Of a DNA stretch of 64,000 bases, positions 30,301 to 39,160 are shown piece by piece. The notes beneath the pieces were generated by a model. The model did no database searches. It saw only the letters and a list, made by a program, of their open reading frames with translations, and was not told the DNA's origin. Both the position numbers and the translations under genes were made by a program. Each line of letters starts with the position of its first letter. Within the stretch, counting starts at the first letter, position 1. Source of the stretch: Mycetohabitans endofungorum (GTDB lineage Bacteria; Pseudomonadota; Gammaproteobacteria; Burkholderiales; Burkholderiaceae); assembly GCF_002927045.1 (NCBI RefSeq), contig NZ_PRDW01000003.1, forward strand, positions 124,001 through 188,000. The letters are read 5' to 3'.

Positions 30301-30529
30301 ACAGCAAGTGATCCAGCCCGCTCATTTGCTGCTCGATGACCTGCGTGACGGTATTCTCAACCGTTTTCGCGGATGCGCCCGGATAGTTCGCGCTGACCTG
30401 AATCGCCGGCGGCGCAATCGTTGGATACTGCGCGACTGGCAACTGGAAGATCGACACGACCCCCGCCAGCATCAAAATAATCGCGATCACCCAAGCAAAG
30501 ATCGGGCGATCAATGAAGAATTTGGCCAT
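27356..30529 (-). CDS. bpeB: RND multidrug efflux pump, HAE1 family (BpeB/AcrB-like)
   Basis: 1057-aa inner membrane proton/drug antiporter. The N-terminus [20 protein letters not shown] is the family standard. Helix 4 carries the proton-relay acidic pair ([20 protein letters not shown]), and the partner Lys is in the helix-10 segment [20 protein letters not shown]. The pore-docking and porter loops are of normal size, and the full protein is 12-helix length. It forms the tripartite pump with the adaptor upstream (18 nt apart) and the OM channel downstream. Orthology to BpeB is by resemblance of all three partners and the divergent TetR; substrates (macrolides, aminoglycosides, fluoroquinolones in relatives) are not shown by sequence. 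Confidence 0.93.
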   Translation of the reverse strand: MAKFFIDRPIFAWVIAIILMLAGVVSIFQLPVAQYPTIAPPAIQVSANYPGASAKTVENTVTQVIEQQMSGLDHLLYLSSTSDDSGSATITLTFAPGTDPDIAQVQVQNKLQLATPLLPQVVQQLGTKVTKSSSSFLLVMAFVSNDGSMSKYDLANYVASKVQDPISRIDGVGTVTLFGSQYAMRIWLDPTKLTNYSLTPIDVQQALLTQNVQVAGGQLGGTPAKPGQMLQATITEATLLNTPEQFGNILLKVNPDGSRVRLKDVARVELGGENYNFDTKYNGQPTAGLGIQLATGANALATAKAVRQKIDELSKYFPQGLVVEYPYDTTPFVKLSIEEVVKTLLEGIVLVFLVMYLFLQNLRATVIPTIAVPVVLLGTFAIMNAAGFSINVLSMFGLVLAIGLLVDDAIVVVENVERVMAEEGLSPREATRKAMGQITGALIGVALVLSAVFVPVALSSGSVGAIYRQFSLTIVSAMVLSVLVALILTPALCATILKPIPAGHHEAKTGFFGWFNRTFNRSRDKYHDGVQHVIRRSGRWLIIYLAVIVAVGLLFMRLPTSFLPDEDQGTMFVLVQAPSGSTQERTAKVLQDVQHYLLEDEKDIVESVFTVNGFSFAGRGQNSGLVFVRMKDYSQRLASNQKVQALVQRTSGHFASYKDAMVIPVNPPSIPELGTASGFDFELQDRGGLGHEKLMEARNQLLGMAAKDPTLALVRPNGLNDTPQFKINIDREKAQALGVSASSIDQTFSIAWASQYVNNFLDTDGRIKKVYLQSDAPFRMNPEDLANWYLRSASGTMVPFTSIATGNWTFGSPKLERYNGISAVEIQGQAAPGKSTGQAMAAMEAIAAKLPAGIGFEWTGLSFQERQSGAQAPILYGISILVVFLCLAALYESWSIPFAVILVVPLGVIGALLAVTLRGLENDVFFQVGLLTTVGLSAKNAILIVEFARELQQKEGMSAMAAAMEAARLRLRPILMTSLAFILGVFPLAVSNGAGSGSQHALGTGVIGGMLTATFLAIFMIPMFYVVIRDRFGSDNKPAGEPTPSRIEGNGSNQQGH

Positions 30530-30547
30530 GAAGCGATGCTCCTCGGG

Positions 30548-31831
30548 TTATTGCGCGGCGCTGGCACCGGCCGACGCGCTCGCACTCTCGGCGGCCTGGC
30601 TGGCTCCGCCGGACGCGGCGGGCTGCGCGCCGGATGCGGCCGACGCCGCACCGGGCGACGGGCTCGCCGTCATTTCGGGCGGCAGTTGCGCGGGCACCGG
30701 CTTGACGGTTGCACCCGGGCGCACCTTCTCGGTGCCCTGCACGATGACGCGCTCACCTGGGTTCAGGCCGCTCTCAATAATCCAGTTTGCGCCATAGGTT
30801 TGGCTGGTAACCAGCTGGCGCAGCGTGACCTTGTTGTCCGGGCCGACCACCAGCGCGGTTGGCATGCCTTTCTGGTCGCGCGTGATACCGACCTGCGGCA
30901 CGACAATTGCCCGCTCGTTCACCCCCTCGACGATGCGCGCGCGCACAAACATACCGGGCAGCAGCACGCGATCCGGGTTTGGAAACAATGCCCGCAGGGT
31001 GACCGAGCCGGTAGACTGGTCTACCGTCACGTCAGCAAACTGCAGCTTGCCCTCAATCGGATAAAACGTGCCATCCTCGAGCATCAGTTGCACTTTCGCG
31101 CTGTTCGAGCCCTGGGTGCGCAAGCGCCCCTCTTGGATCTCGCGCCGCAATCGCAAACCATCAGCGCTCGATTGGGTCAGATTGACATACATCGGATCGA
31201 GTTGCTGCACGGTGGTCATCAGCGTAGCCTGGTTCGCCTGCACGTATGCGCCCGGCGTGACGACAGATAGACCGATGCGGCCATTAATCGGTGATACCAC
31301 ATCGGTATAGCCCAGGTTGATGGTCGCCGTTTGCACCGATGCCTTGCCGGCCGCGACATCCGCCTCGGCCTGCCGCTCGGCGGCCACCGCATTGTCATAC
31401 TCCTGCTTGCTGATCGCGTTCGAGGCGACCAGCACCTTGAAGCGCTCCGCCTGAGCACGAGTCGATGCGAGATTGGCTTGCGCCTTGGCGAGCGACGCCT
31501 TCGCGCCGGCGAGCGCGGCTTCGTACGGCGCCGGGTCGATCTTGTACAGCCGCTGGCCGGTCTTAACCTCGCTACCCTCAGTGAATTCGCGGCGCTGCAC
31601 AATGCCGTCCACCCGCGCGCGCACCTGCGCAACGAGATACGCGCTGGTGCGCCCGGGCAGATCGGTGATCACCGGCACCGGCTTGGGCTCCACCGTCACC
31701 ACGCCAACCTCGGGTATTTGCACCGGCGGAGCGGCCGGCTTCTTGCCGCATCCGGCAAGCACGAAAGCTGCGGCTACCGCGGCCGCCGCGGTAGCGGGGA
31801 AAAAACGTACTCGAACCCGATCGACGCGCAT
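30548..31831 (-). CDS. bpeA: RND efflux periplasmic adaptor lipoprotein (BpeA/AcrA-like)
   Basis: 427-aa membrane-fusion protein. A lipoprotein signal ends AAAFVLAGC, giving an acylated Cys near residue 28. The lipoyl half-motif RTSAYLVAQVRARVDGIVQR and its partner GYTDVVSPINGRIGLSVVTP flank an alpha-hairpin. Barrel residues follow, and an Ala/Ser/Pro-rich low-complexity tail covers the last 50 or so positions. The start at 31831 (MRVDRVRVRF) was chosen over a Met three codons upstream. It is first in the pump operon, divergent from its TetR regulator, with a palindromic operator in the shared intergenic region. Confidence 0.92.
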   Translation of the reverse strand: MRVDRVRVRFFPATAAAAVAAAFVLAGCGKKPAAPPVQIPEVGVVTVEPKPVPVITDLPGRTSAYLVAQVRARVDGIVQRREFTEGSEVKTGQRLYKIDPAPYEAALAGAKASLAKAQANLASTRAQAERFKVLVASNAISKQEYDNAVAAERQAEADVAAGKASVQTATINLGYTDVVSPINGRIGLSVVTPGAYVQANQATLMTTVQQLDPMYVNLTQSSADGLRLRREIQEGRLRTQGSNSAKVQLMLEDGTFYPIEGKLQFADVTVDQSTGSVTLRALFPNPDRVLLPGMFVRARIVEGVNERAIVVPQVGITRDQKGMPTALVVGPDNKVTLRQLVTSQTYGANWIIESGLNPGERVIVQGTEKVRPGATVKPVPAQLPPEMTASPSPGAASAASGAQPAASGGASQAAESASASAGASAAQ

Positions 31832-32098
31832 AGAATGCACCTCTGTATCTGACTGTGGCTAAGAATTGGAATGACCTCGCGCCTGGAACTGCCGGGTCGC
31901 GTCTGCCGGCGCCTGATCGCCGGCCTTGCGCAATACTGCGGCACACGGAACCGAAATGCACCGTCTAAGTTGCATGCGACGGGGGCACGCGGTGAGCTTT
32001 ACTTCGCGTCACGCGCGCCGCTCAGCACCCGTACCCGGCGCGCCGTGCAATCCCTGAGGAAAACGCCGGTTGGCCTGACGATCAGCGGGTGCTATTGT

Positions 32099-32124
32099 AT
32101 ATACATTCATTGCTGAATGTATAT
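32099..32124. promoter_or_regulatory. Palindromic TetR operator between bpeA and bpeR
   Basis: A perfect 26-bp palindrome: 11-bp arms (32099-32109 and 32114-32124) around a 4-nt centre. The arm core, ATACATTCA/TGAATGTAT, closely resembles the AcrR operator upstream of acrAB. It sits 114 nt before the regulator start and 268 nt before bpeA in an otherwise gene-free 406-nt interval. Confidence 0.85.
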
Positions 32125-32237
32125 TACCGTAAATTCGGCAGCCATCGATTGTGCACGGGCCCACGTCGTGTGCGATCCACTCGGGCCGCCTGTGCCGGTC
32201 CTGTGATTCGCATAAGAGCGCTTGCAGCAACGAGACC

Positions 32238-32873
32238 ATGAGAAGGACCAAAGAAGAAGCGCTTGAGACGCGCAACCACATCCTTGACACGGCCGAAATA
32301 GTATTTTTTGAACGCGGGGTGGCGCGCACGTCACTCGCGCATGTCGCCGTGGCAGCTGGATTGACGCGCGGCGCGATCTACTGGCACTTCAAAAACAAGG
32401 CCGACTTATTCACCGCGATGGTCGATCGGGTCACGCTACCTATGGAAACGTTGGTCGAAGCCACCGTCGACTCGCGCGAACAGGATCCGCTTGGCAGACT
32501 ACGCGACGTATTTGTGTTCTGCCTGCGCGATGCCGCACAAAATCCCCGCAGCCGGCGGGTTTTCGAGATCCTGTTCACGAAATGCGAATACACGGAGGAT
32601 ATGGGCCCCGTGTTGGAGCGTCACCGCAACGCGACCCGCGATGGCCGTGCGCGGCTGGAGATCGGGCTGCGTAATGCGATGGCCAAGGGCCAATTGTCCG
32701 CCGAGTTGGATCCGCGGCGCGGCGCACAGTTGCTGCACGCGTTCTTCGGCGGCATCCTGCGCGATTGGCTGCTTGACCATACGTCGATCGCGCTAGCGCA
32801 GGAAGCGGAGCGCATCGCGGACAGTGGTTTCGCGATGCTGCGCAGCCCGGCAACGCTCACCGCGCCCCGCTGA
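32238..32873 (+). CDS. bpeR: TetR-family repressor of the RND pump (BpeR/AcrR-like)
   Basis: 211-aa AcrR/TtgR-type regulator. The N-terminal DNA-binding region (RRTKEEALETRNHILDTAEI, then VAVAAGLTRGAIYWHFKNKA) matches the TetR_N HTH at residues 2-56, including the conserved GAIYWHFKNK recognition helix. The ligand-binding domain follows with the R-R-x-F-E-I-L-F-x-K-C-E-Y pattern of the AcrR C-terminal family. It is transcribed away from bpeA, with the palindromic operator between them, so drug-responsive repression of the pump and itself is the natural reading. Confidence 0.92.
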   Translation: MRRTKEEALETRNHILDTAEIVFFERGVARTSLAHVAVAAGLTRGAIYWHFKNKADLFTAMVDRVTLPMETLVEATVDSREQDPLGRLRDVFVFCLRDAAQNPRSRRVFEILFTKCEYTEDMGPVLERHRNATRDGRARLEIGLRNAMAKGQLSAELDPRRGAQLLHAFFGGILRDWLLDHTSIALAQEAERIADSGFAMLRSPATLTAPR

Positions 32874-32968
32874 CGCGTCGCCGACGCGCTTACCCGCTCA
32901 GGAAGAGCGCCCAGTAGTACGCGAGCGCAAGCACCGCGGTCGGGCCCCAGGTGATCTCGGCAGCCGAC

Positions 32969-33400
32969 TTACGGCTGCGACCAGCGGAACGCGAGCGTCG
33001 CATGACGCCGCAGCTCGATCGACTTCGTTTGCGCCGTGTCCTCGTATTGCGCGCGTACCGTGTAGCGTCCGGGCGCGAGCTTGACCAGCATGTACGGACC
33101 CTGCGAGATCGTATCGAGCACGGTCTCGCCGCCCGCCCACGCGATGGTTACATGTACGTCGGCCAGGTATTCGCCGCGCGAGCCGGTGAACCGCAACGTG
33201 AGCGGCCAATGCGGCGCCTCGCGGCGCAACGCCTGCGACTCGTCCAACCCGACGCCACCCGACGTATAGTTGATGTCGCCCTGCGTGCTGACCGGCGGCA
33301 AGCCGTTGTTGTCCTGCGCCGCGACCCGCGTGGCAAAGCCGGTGACGCCGAGTAAGCCGGTCGCCAGCATGGCAAGCCCCATTCGATGGCGGTTTTTCAT
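32969..33400 (-). CDS. Small exported carboxypeptidase-regulatory-like protein
   Basis: 143 aa. Residues 1-28 are a signal peptide (MKNRHRMGLAMLATGLLGVT with an Ala-Gln-Asp cleavage area). The mature protein has a beta-sandwich look, with the C-terminal half PYMLVKLAPGRYTVRAQYED resembling CarboxypepD_reg/FG-type repeats. It is likely periplasmic. Function unknown; the neighbourhood (regulator on one side, two-component genes on the other) gives no clue. The gene looks complete. A short coding-like stretch just past its stop (AEITWGPTAVLALAYYWALF in another frame) is noted but not called. Confidence 0.75.
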   Translation of the reverse strand: MKNRHRMGLAMLATGLLGVTGFATRVAAQDNNGLPPVSTQGDINYTSGGVGLDESQALRREAPHWPLTLRFTGSRGEYLADVHVTIAWAGGETVLDTISQGPYMLVKLAPGRYTVRAQYEDTAQTKSIELRRHATLAFRWSQP

Positions 33401-33540
33401 CGTGTCACTCCTTTCCTAGGCTGGTTCAAGGACGGCGGACCCGCGGCGCGGCGCGCACACGGCCCCCTCCTATTTTACCGACCCGATCAACGGCATACGG
33501 TTCCGGCGAAACATGAGGCAGCCGGTAAATGCTTGTTACA

Positions 33541-34917
33541 TCAGCGTTTTTTATGTCTCGTCACATCGGAGTCGGGGGTAGCTTCGCGCGCGCCGCCCGG
33601 GTGCCGCGCAAAGGTGACGCTGACGCGCAATCCGCGTCCGCCCGGCCCGTCATCCAACTGCAACAACGCACCGTGCTGCTGCGCGACACCACGCACGATG
33701 GCCAGGCCCAACCCGCTGCCACAGATCTGTGCGAGCGACTCATCGCGTGCCGGCATCCGATAGAACCGATCGAACACACGCGCGCGCTCCGATGCCGGAA
33801 TGCCGGGCCCGGTATCGACGATCTGCACACACGGCCGGCCAGCGCCGTCGGCATCGATCGACACGTCAACGCGCCCGCCCCGCGGCGTGTACTTGACCGC
33901 GTTGTCAACCAGGTTGCCGATCATCATGCGCAACGCGTCGGCGTCGCCGGATACGGTCGCGTCCGCGGCTGCGTCCATGCCCAGATCCACGCCGCGTTGC
34001 GCGGCGAGCGTCGTATACGCGCGCACGCTGTCCTCGACCACCGCACGCAACGACACGGGTGCCCCTGCGCTGGCGCAGTCCGCGGCGGGCTCGGCACGCG
34101 CGAGCGCCAGTAATTGCTCGACCAGCCGCGTCGCGCGCTCGACCCCATGCCTCAGGTCCGCTGTCGCCTCCCGCCGCGCCGCGTCGTCCTGCGCGCGCTC
34201 CAGCAGCTGCACCTGGATCTGCAACGCGGCCAGCGGCGTGCGCAACTCGTGTGCGGCATCGGCGACAAACGCGCGCTGCGTATCCAGCGCATGCGCCAGC
34301 CGCTCGAGCAATCCGTTGAGCGCGCGCACCAGCGGCTGCACCTCGTTGGGCAGCCGCTGGTCCGGCAGCGGGTCAAGCGCGTCCGGCTGCCGCGTGTCCA
34401 ACGCAAGCGCCACACGGCGCAATGGCTTCAGCCCGCGGCCGATGAGCAGCCAGACGGCAACGCCCAGCAGCGGCAACAGCATCAGCGAAGGCCACAGCGT
34501 GCGCAGCGCCACTTCCGCCGCCAGCCGGCTGCGCACGCTCATCGGTTGAGCAAGTTGCACGACATTGTCGCCCACCACCGCGCTGTAGACCCGCCAGTCG
34601 CCACCCGACGTGTGTTCGGTCGAAAAGCCCAACTTGGCATGCGGCGCGAGGGGCGCGCGCGGGTGCGAGTAGTACAGCTGCACGCCCTCGCGGCTCCAGA
34701 TCTGGATCACAACACCGCCGCTTTCCGGATCGCCCGCGCCGAACGCGGAGCTGAACGGCTCCGCTGGCAACGCCGCGGCAGTTTGCTGCAATTGGAAGTC
34801 GAACAATTCATTGGCTTCGGCCCGGGCCTGCCGAAAGGTGAGCCAGCCTGCCAGGCCGAAGCCCGCCAGCAGCACCGCGATCAGCGAGATCAGGAGTTGT
34901 CGGCGAATCGAATTCAT
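33541..34917 (-). CDS. Sensor histidine kinase (QseC/TctE-like)
   Basis: 458-aa membrane kinase. Two transmembrane segments (residues about 7-28 and 142-162) bracket a periplasmic sensor domain of about 110 residues. A HAMP-like linker follows, then the dimerisation H-box VADAAHELRTPLAALQIQVQ with the phospho-acceptor His. The catalytic domain has the N-box NLVDNAVKYTPRGG, G1 DTGPGIP and G2 GSGLGLAIV. The upstream response regulator stops 9 nt before its start, so both come from one transcript. The signal is unknown. Confidence 0.93.
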   Translation of the reverse strand: MNSIRRQLLISLIAVLLAGFGLAGWLTFRQARAEANELFDFQLQQTAAALPAEPFSSAFGAGDPESGGVVIQIWSREGVQLYYSHPRAPLAPHAKLGFSTEHTSGGDWRVYSAVVGDNVVQLAQPMSVRSRLAAEVALRTLWPSLMLLPLLGVAVWLLIGRGLKPLRRVALALDTRQPDALDPLPDQRLPNEVQPLVRALNGLLERLAHALDTQRAFVADAAHELRTPLAALQIQVQLLERAQDDAARREATADLRHGVERATRLVEQLLALARAEPAADCASAGAPVSLRAVVEDSVRAYTTLAAQRGVDLGMDAAADATVSGDADALRMMIGNLVDNAVKYTPRGGRVDVSIDADGAGRPCVQIVDTGPGIPASERARVFDRFYRMPARDESLAQICGSGLGLAIVRGVAQQHGALLQLDDGPGGRGLRVSVTFARHPGGAREATPDSDVTRHKKR

Positions 34918-34926
34918 CGGCCCGCG

Positions 34927-35586
34927 TCACGCCTTCGGCATCATGTAGCCCAGCCCGCGCACGGTGCGGATCAGTTCCGCGCCAAGCTTCTTGCGCAGCG
35001 AATGGATATAGACTTCGACCGTATTGCTGCCAATCTCCTCGCCCCAGCCATAGATTTTTTCCTCAAGCTGGCTCTTGGAGAGCACCGCGCCAGGCCGCGC
35101 AAGCAGCGCCTCGAGCAACCCGTACTCGCGCGCGGACAACGCAACGGGCACGCCATCGAGTGTGACCTCGCGCGCGGCCGGATCCAACGTCAAGCCGCGG
35201 TGCCGGATCACTGTCTCGGTCCGACCGGCCTGGCGGCGCACCAGCGCCCGCATGCGGGCGCCAAGCTCGTCCAGATCGAACGGCTTGACCAGGTAGTCGT
35301 CCGCGCCCGCATCGAGCCCCTTGACGCGATCAGCCACCGCGTCACGGGCGGTCACGATCAGCACTGGCAGCGCATGTTTTTTAGCGCGCACCGTCTTGAG
35401 CACATCCAGTCCATCGCGCTGAGGCAATCCGAGGTCGAGCAGCATCAGGTCGTACGGCTCGCCGTCAGCGGCCAGGATCGCCGCCGTGCCGTCCTGGACC
35501 CAATCCACTGCCCAGCCGTCCGCGCGCAGCGCCTTGCGCACACCTTCAGCGATCATCGGGTCGTCTTCGACGAGTAAAACACGCAT
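34927..35586 (-). CDS. OmpR/PhoB-family response regulator (QseB/TctD-like)
   Basis: 219-aa two-domain regulator. The receiver has the acidic pocket LVEDD at residues 4-8, the phospho-acceptor Asp in LMLLDLGLPQRDG near residue 51, Thr in VTARD and Lys in VKPFDL. The C-terminal winged helix includes LSAREYGLLEALLARPG and NTVEVYIHSLRKKLG, then a terminal RTVRGLGYM. The start at 35586 (MRVLLVEDD) removes an unsupported upstream extension. It precedes its kinase on the minus strand and is divergent from PBP4; no target binding site was identified. Confidence 0.95.
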   Translation of the reverse strand: MRVLLVEDDPMIAEGVRKALRADGWAVDWVQDGTAAILAADGEPYDLMLLDLGLPQRDGLDVLKTVRAKKHALPVLIVTARDAVADRVKGLDAGADDYLVKPFDLDELGARMRALVRRQAGRTETVIRHRGLTLDPAAREVTLDGVPVALSAREYGLLEALLARPGAVLSKSQLEEKIYGWGEEIGSNTVEVYIHSLRKKLGAELIRTVRGLGYMMPKA

Positions 35587-35747
35587 GGTGCCGACCGTTC
35601 GTCCATCCACAATTGAGTCATACGCACATTCTATCCTTGTCGCCACACCGGTCCGGCGCATCGCCGCCCCGCGTCGAATTTTGATCGCAGAGCCGTCGGC
35701 CTGTCCCATTGTCACTACAATGAGCGCTTTGCGCGCAACCGGCCACC

Positions 35748-37580
35748 ATGTCGGCGTCAGCGCGTTTTTATCGCTCGCGCTTCTCTATGCTTCCGTATCC
35801 ATTCACTTTCTTTGGCCGCTTCACCCGCCCCGGCTTCGCCCGCTCCGTCCTGTCCGTTGTCCGATTGCGCAACCGTAACGTCGATGTCCGCCAGGACGCT
35901 GCGCGCGTCACGACCATCCCGCGACAAACGGGCGGTGCGGCGCAGCGGTCACGCCGCCGGTGGCTGGCCGCGATACTCGCGTGTGCGGCATGGATTGCAC
36001 TGCCAAGCGTGCCCACGCCGGCCTTCGCCGACGCGAAGCCCCAGGCCAAGGGATGGCGGGCTAAGAGCAAGGTAAGTCGCAAGGCAAGTCGCAATGCGGC
36101 GGCCAACGCATCGTGCGCCAAGGCCCGCACGAAGCGCAGCAAAAGCAAGACCGCTGGCCGCGCAGCCAACGTACCGTCCGGCCCGCTGCCCGCGCCGGTG
36201 ATGGCCGGGCTCGCGCGTGCGCGGGTGCCGCTATCGTCGGTCAGCGTCGTCGTGCAGCGCGTGAGCGACAGGCAGCCATTGCTCGCGTGGAATGCGAGCA
36301 AGCGTATGCTGCCCGCATCAACGATGAAACTGGTGACCACCTACGCCGGCCTGTCGATCCTCGGCCCGAATTACCGGTGGCGCACGAGCGCATACCGGGA
36401 CGGCAGCATCGACGCCTCCGGCGTGCTGCACGGCAACCTGTACATCCAAGGCACTGGCGATCCAAAGCTCGTGCCGGAGGAATTGATTGACCTGGTGGAC
36501 AAGATCCACAAACAAGGCATCACCGCGCTGGATGGCGATCTGGTCCTGGACAAGCGATGGTTTGACGCATCCACGCGCGACCTGCCTGCGTTCGACAACA
36601 ACACCGACTCGCCGTACAACGTCGGCCCGGATCCGCTGCTGTATGCGTTCAAGTCGCTGTCGTTTAGGCTGAACCCGTCGCCGAACGGTGACGTGGCCAT
36701 CGACGTGACGCCTGCGCTCGCGCAACTGAAAATCGTCAACCAGTTACGCAAGACGCGCGGCGCGTGCACCGGCGTACTGCAAAGTGTGACCCCAGCTATC
36801 ACGCCGACGCCGCAAGGCATCGTGCAAGCGGTGTTCAGCGGCGACTATCCGACGCGCTGCGGCGAGCGTACCGTCAACATGGCCGCACTGGATCACTCAA
36901 GCTTTTTCGCCGGTGGTTTCCTAGCACTGTGGAAGCAAACCGGGGGCACCTTCACCGGCACGGTACGTGAAGGTGCGACGCCGTCCAACGCGCAGCCAGT
37001 GGCGACCCATCGCGGGATCGAACTATCGACGATCGTGAACGACATCAATAAGTTGTCGAACAACACGATGGCGCGCAACCTATTCTTGTCGATCGGCGCA
37101 GTCGGAGCGCGCCCGATTGCATCGCACATTCCCGTCACGCTCGCCCCGCCGGTGCCGTCCACGCCCGCGCGCAGCGCACAGGTCATCCGCGATTTTCTGG
37201 CCAGGAGCGGGCTGACGATGCCCGAGTTGCAACTGGACAATGGCTCCGGCCTGTCGCGCAACGAGTACGTCAGCGCCGCCTCGATGGCTAAGCTGCTGGT
37301 GGCGGCCAACGCCAGCCCTGTCGCGCAGGCCTTTGTCGCGTCGTTGCCCATTGCCGGCGTCGACGGCACGATGCGTCACCGGCTCACCGGAGCGCCGGTG
37401 GGCGGCAATGCACGGATCAAGACTGGCACATTGCGCGACGTGCGCGCGATTGCCGGCTATGTCGCCGCCGCGAACGGCGAAAGCTACGTGGTGGTGAGCT
37501 TTATCAACGATCCACGCGCCGCCGCCGCGCGGCAGGTACACGATGCCCTGCTCGAATGGGTATACCAACGCGCCCGGTAA
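35748..37580 (+). CDS. dacB: Penicillin-binding protein 4 (DacB), D-Ala-D-Ala carboxypeptidase/endopeptidase
   Basis: 610-aa class C-type PBP. The active-site triads are all present: SxxK at S191-TMK (PASTMKLVTTYAG), SxN at S437-NN (KLSNNTMARN) and KTG at K558-TG (RIKTGTLRDVRAIAGY). A large insertion domain lies between the first two motifs, as in DacB. The N-terminus is unusually long: a hydrophobic signal-like stretch near residues 71-95 (RWLAAILACAAWIALPSVPT) is preceded by about 70 Arg-rich residues, and a basic Lys-rich segment follows. The true start may lie downstream of 35748. It trims and cleaves peptidoglycan crosslinks in the periplasm. Confidence 0.9.
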   Translation: MSASARFYRSRFSMLPYPFTFFGRFTRPGFARSVLSVVRLRNRNVDVRQDAARVTTIPRQTGGAAQRSRRRWLAAILACAAWIALPSVPTPAFADAKPQAKGWRAKSKVSRKASRNAAANASCAKARTKRSKSKTAGRAANVPSGPLPAPVMAGLARARVPLSSVSVVVQRVSDRQPLLAWNASKRMLPASTMKLVTTYAGLSILGPNYRWRTSAYRDGSIDASGVLHGNLYIQGTGDPKLVPEELIDLVDKIHKQGITALDGDLVLDKRWFDASTRDLPAFDNNTDSPYNVGPDPLLYAFKSLSFRLNPSPNGDVAIDVTPALAQLKIVNQLRKTRGACTGVLQSVTPAITPTPQGIVQAVFSGDYPTRCGERTVNMAALDHSSFFAGGFLALWKQTGGTFTGTVREGATPSNAQPVATHRGIELSTIVNDINKLSNNTMARNLFLSIGAVGARPIASHIPVTLAPPVPSTPARSAQVIRDFLARSGLTMPELQLDNGSGLSRNEYVSAASMAKLLVAANASPVAQAFVASLPIAGVDGTMRHRLTGAPVGGNARIKTGTLRDVRAIAGYVAAANGESYVVVSFINDPRAAAARQVHDALLEWVYQRAR

Positions 37581-37995
37581 CGCTCGCCGGCCGATGCCGT
37601 GTTTCAAACGTCCAGAAAAATCCTGACGGCATGCGAGGTTGGACGTGTCGCATTGAATAAAGTCTCTAGCCGACAGACGTAAGCGGCGATCAGAGTCGGT
37701 GTACCCTTGATCCGTTCTCGCTATGACCGCTCAGATGGCTCCAGCGGGACGTAGCGCCGGTGCGCCCACGCCCGGCACAACAATGACAATACACGAGCGG
37801 CGCCATGCCGCTCGAGACGAATATCGGAGGACGCGGATGCGGTTCGACGCCATTTGGCTGCTGCCAGCGCCCAGGTAACGTTTCGTTATCCGTATCGACA
37901 CGATCCGCCGCGAGGTCGGCTCGGCAAGCGTGCGGCGTGCGGCCGCTCACGGCCTATCCGGCCTAGTAGCACAACCAACCGTACGAGGAGACTCA
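37581..37995. other. Intergenic stretch before the GDSL lipase
   Basis: 415 nt with no supported gene. It includes the GAGGAG ribosome-binding site of the lipase at 37985-37990. No terminator, IS end or RNA was recognised. Confidence 0.4.
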
Positions 37996-39087
37996 ATGAA
38001 GAATCAGAAGAACACGTTGCAGCGCTTCGTGCGCACAGCGATCGCATGTACCGCATTCGCGCTGCTCGCCGCGTGCGGCGCAGGCGCCAGCGGCGACCCA
38101 TCGACGCAGACTCCGGCGGGAGACATCCGGCTGCAAGTGGTCACGTTCGGCGACAGCCTGTCCGATGCCGGCACCTATGCGGTGACCAGCACGAACGCTG
38201 CCGGCCCGCTCGCATTGGGCGGCGGCCGCTTCACGACAAATCCTGGGCAGGTGTGGGCGCAGAACGTCGCGCAATACTACGGCGATACGCTCACGCCGGC
38301 GTTCAAGGCAGGCTTCGGCGTGCCGCTGACCGCGGCGGGCGGCTTGGATTACGCGCAAGGTGCGGCCACGGTCAATACCAGTGGCTCGACCACCAGCGCC
38401 AGCATGACGGCCGAGCCCGTCACCTGGCAGGTCAGCGCCTACCTGCAGGCGCACGGCAGTTTCAACAGCAACCAGTTGGTACTCGTCGAGGCCGGGGCCA
38501 ACGATGTGCTGGGCAACGCGCAAGCGCTGGCGGCCGGCCAGATCACGCAGGCCGCGGCGATACAGAACATCACGACGGCGGCCCTCACGCTCGCCCAGGT
38601 AGTCGGCCAGATTCTGCAGGCCGGCGCAACCAAGGTGGTCGTCGCGAACCTGCCCAACATCGGCGTGACGCCGCTCGGTGTGTCCGGCGCCGATGGCGGC
38701 ACCGGGCTCACGCAACTGTCGGCCGGCTTCAACACCGCGCTCAAGGCAGCGCTCACGCAAGGCGGCATCGATCAGAAGGTAATCCAGCTCGACGTGTTCT
38801 CGTGGATCACCAAGCTGGCGGCCAACTACCAGGCCAATGGGTTCAAGGTTGGCGCCAACGGCACCGCATGCAATTTGGCTAAAATGGTCGCGTCGGCGCA
38901 ACAGGCCGGCGTGCCAAACCCGGCCTCTTACGGCACGTCGCTGCTGTGCGCGCCGGACAGCTATACGGAGCAGAACGCGGACCAGACCTATATGTTCGCC
39001 GACCAGATCCACCCGACGACCCGCACACACCAGTTGTTCGCGCAATTCGCGCAGCAGCAGATCGCGGCGCACGGCATCGGCAAGTAA
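37996..39087 (+). CDS. GDSL/SGNH-family lipase or esterase lipoprotein
   Basis: 363-aa exported hydrolase. A lipoprotein signal ends FALLAAC (Cys near residue 27). Block I FGDSLSDAGTY holds the catalytic Ser (about residue 53). Block III GANDVLG, and block V DQIHPTTRTHQLFAQF with the catalytic Asp and His, are also present. Length and motifs fit the phospholipase/lecithinase/haemolysin-type GDSL group of Burkholderia. The start at 37996 has a GAGGAG ribosome-binding site 5 nt upstream. Two Cys pairs in the C-terminal half may form disulfides. The actual substrate is unknown. Confidence 0.88.
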   Translation: MKNQKNTLQRFVRTAIACTAFALLAACGAGASGDPSTQTPAGDIRLQVVTFGDSLSDAGTYAVTSTNAAGPLALGGGRFTTNPGQVWAQNVAQYYGDTLTPAFKAGFGVPLTAAGGLDYAQGAATVNTSGSTTSASMTAEPVTWQVSAYLQAHGSFNSNQLVLVEAGANDVLGNAQALAAGQITQAAAIQNITTAALTLAQVVGQILQAGATKVVVANLPNIGVTPLGVSGADGGTGLTQLSAGFNTALKAALTQGGIDQKVIQLDVFSWITKLAANYQANGFKVGANGTACNLAKMVASAQQAGVPNPASYGTSLLCAPDSYTEQNADQTYMFADQIHPTTRTHQLFAQFAQQQIAAHGIGK

Positions 39088-39160
39088 TTGCCCGGTAACG
39101 CGCGCAAGCCACGCATCGACAGCGATCGGGCGCCCGACCGGGCACTCCGATCTGGTCGTG

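Noticed and set aside
32890..32968. Short hydrophobic reading frame after the exported protein gene
   Set aside because: About 25 codons, no start of its own and no family; could be chance.
37581..37995. Suspected IS remnant upstream of the lipase
   Set aside because: No inverted repeats, transposase fragments or target duplications could be identified by eye.
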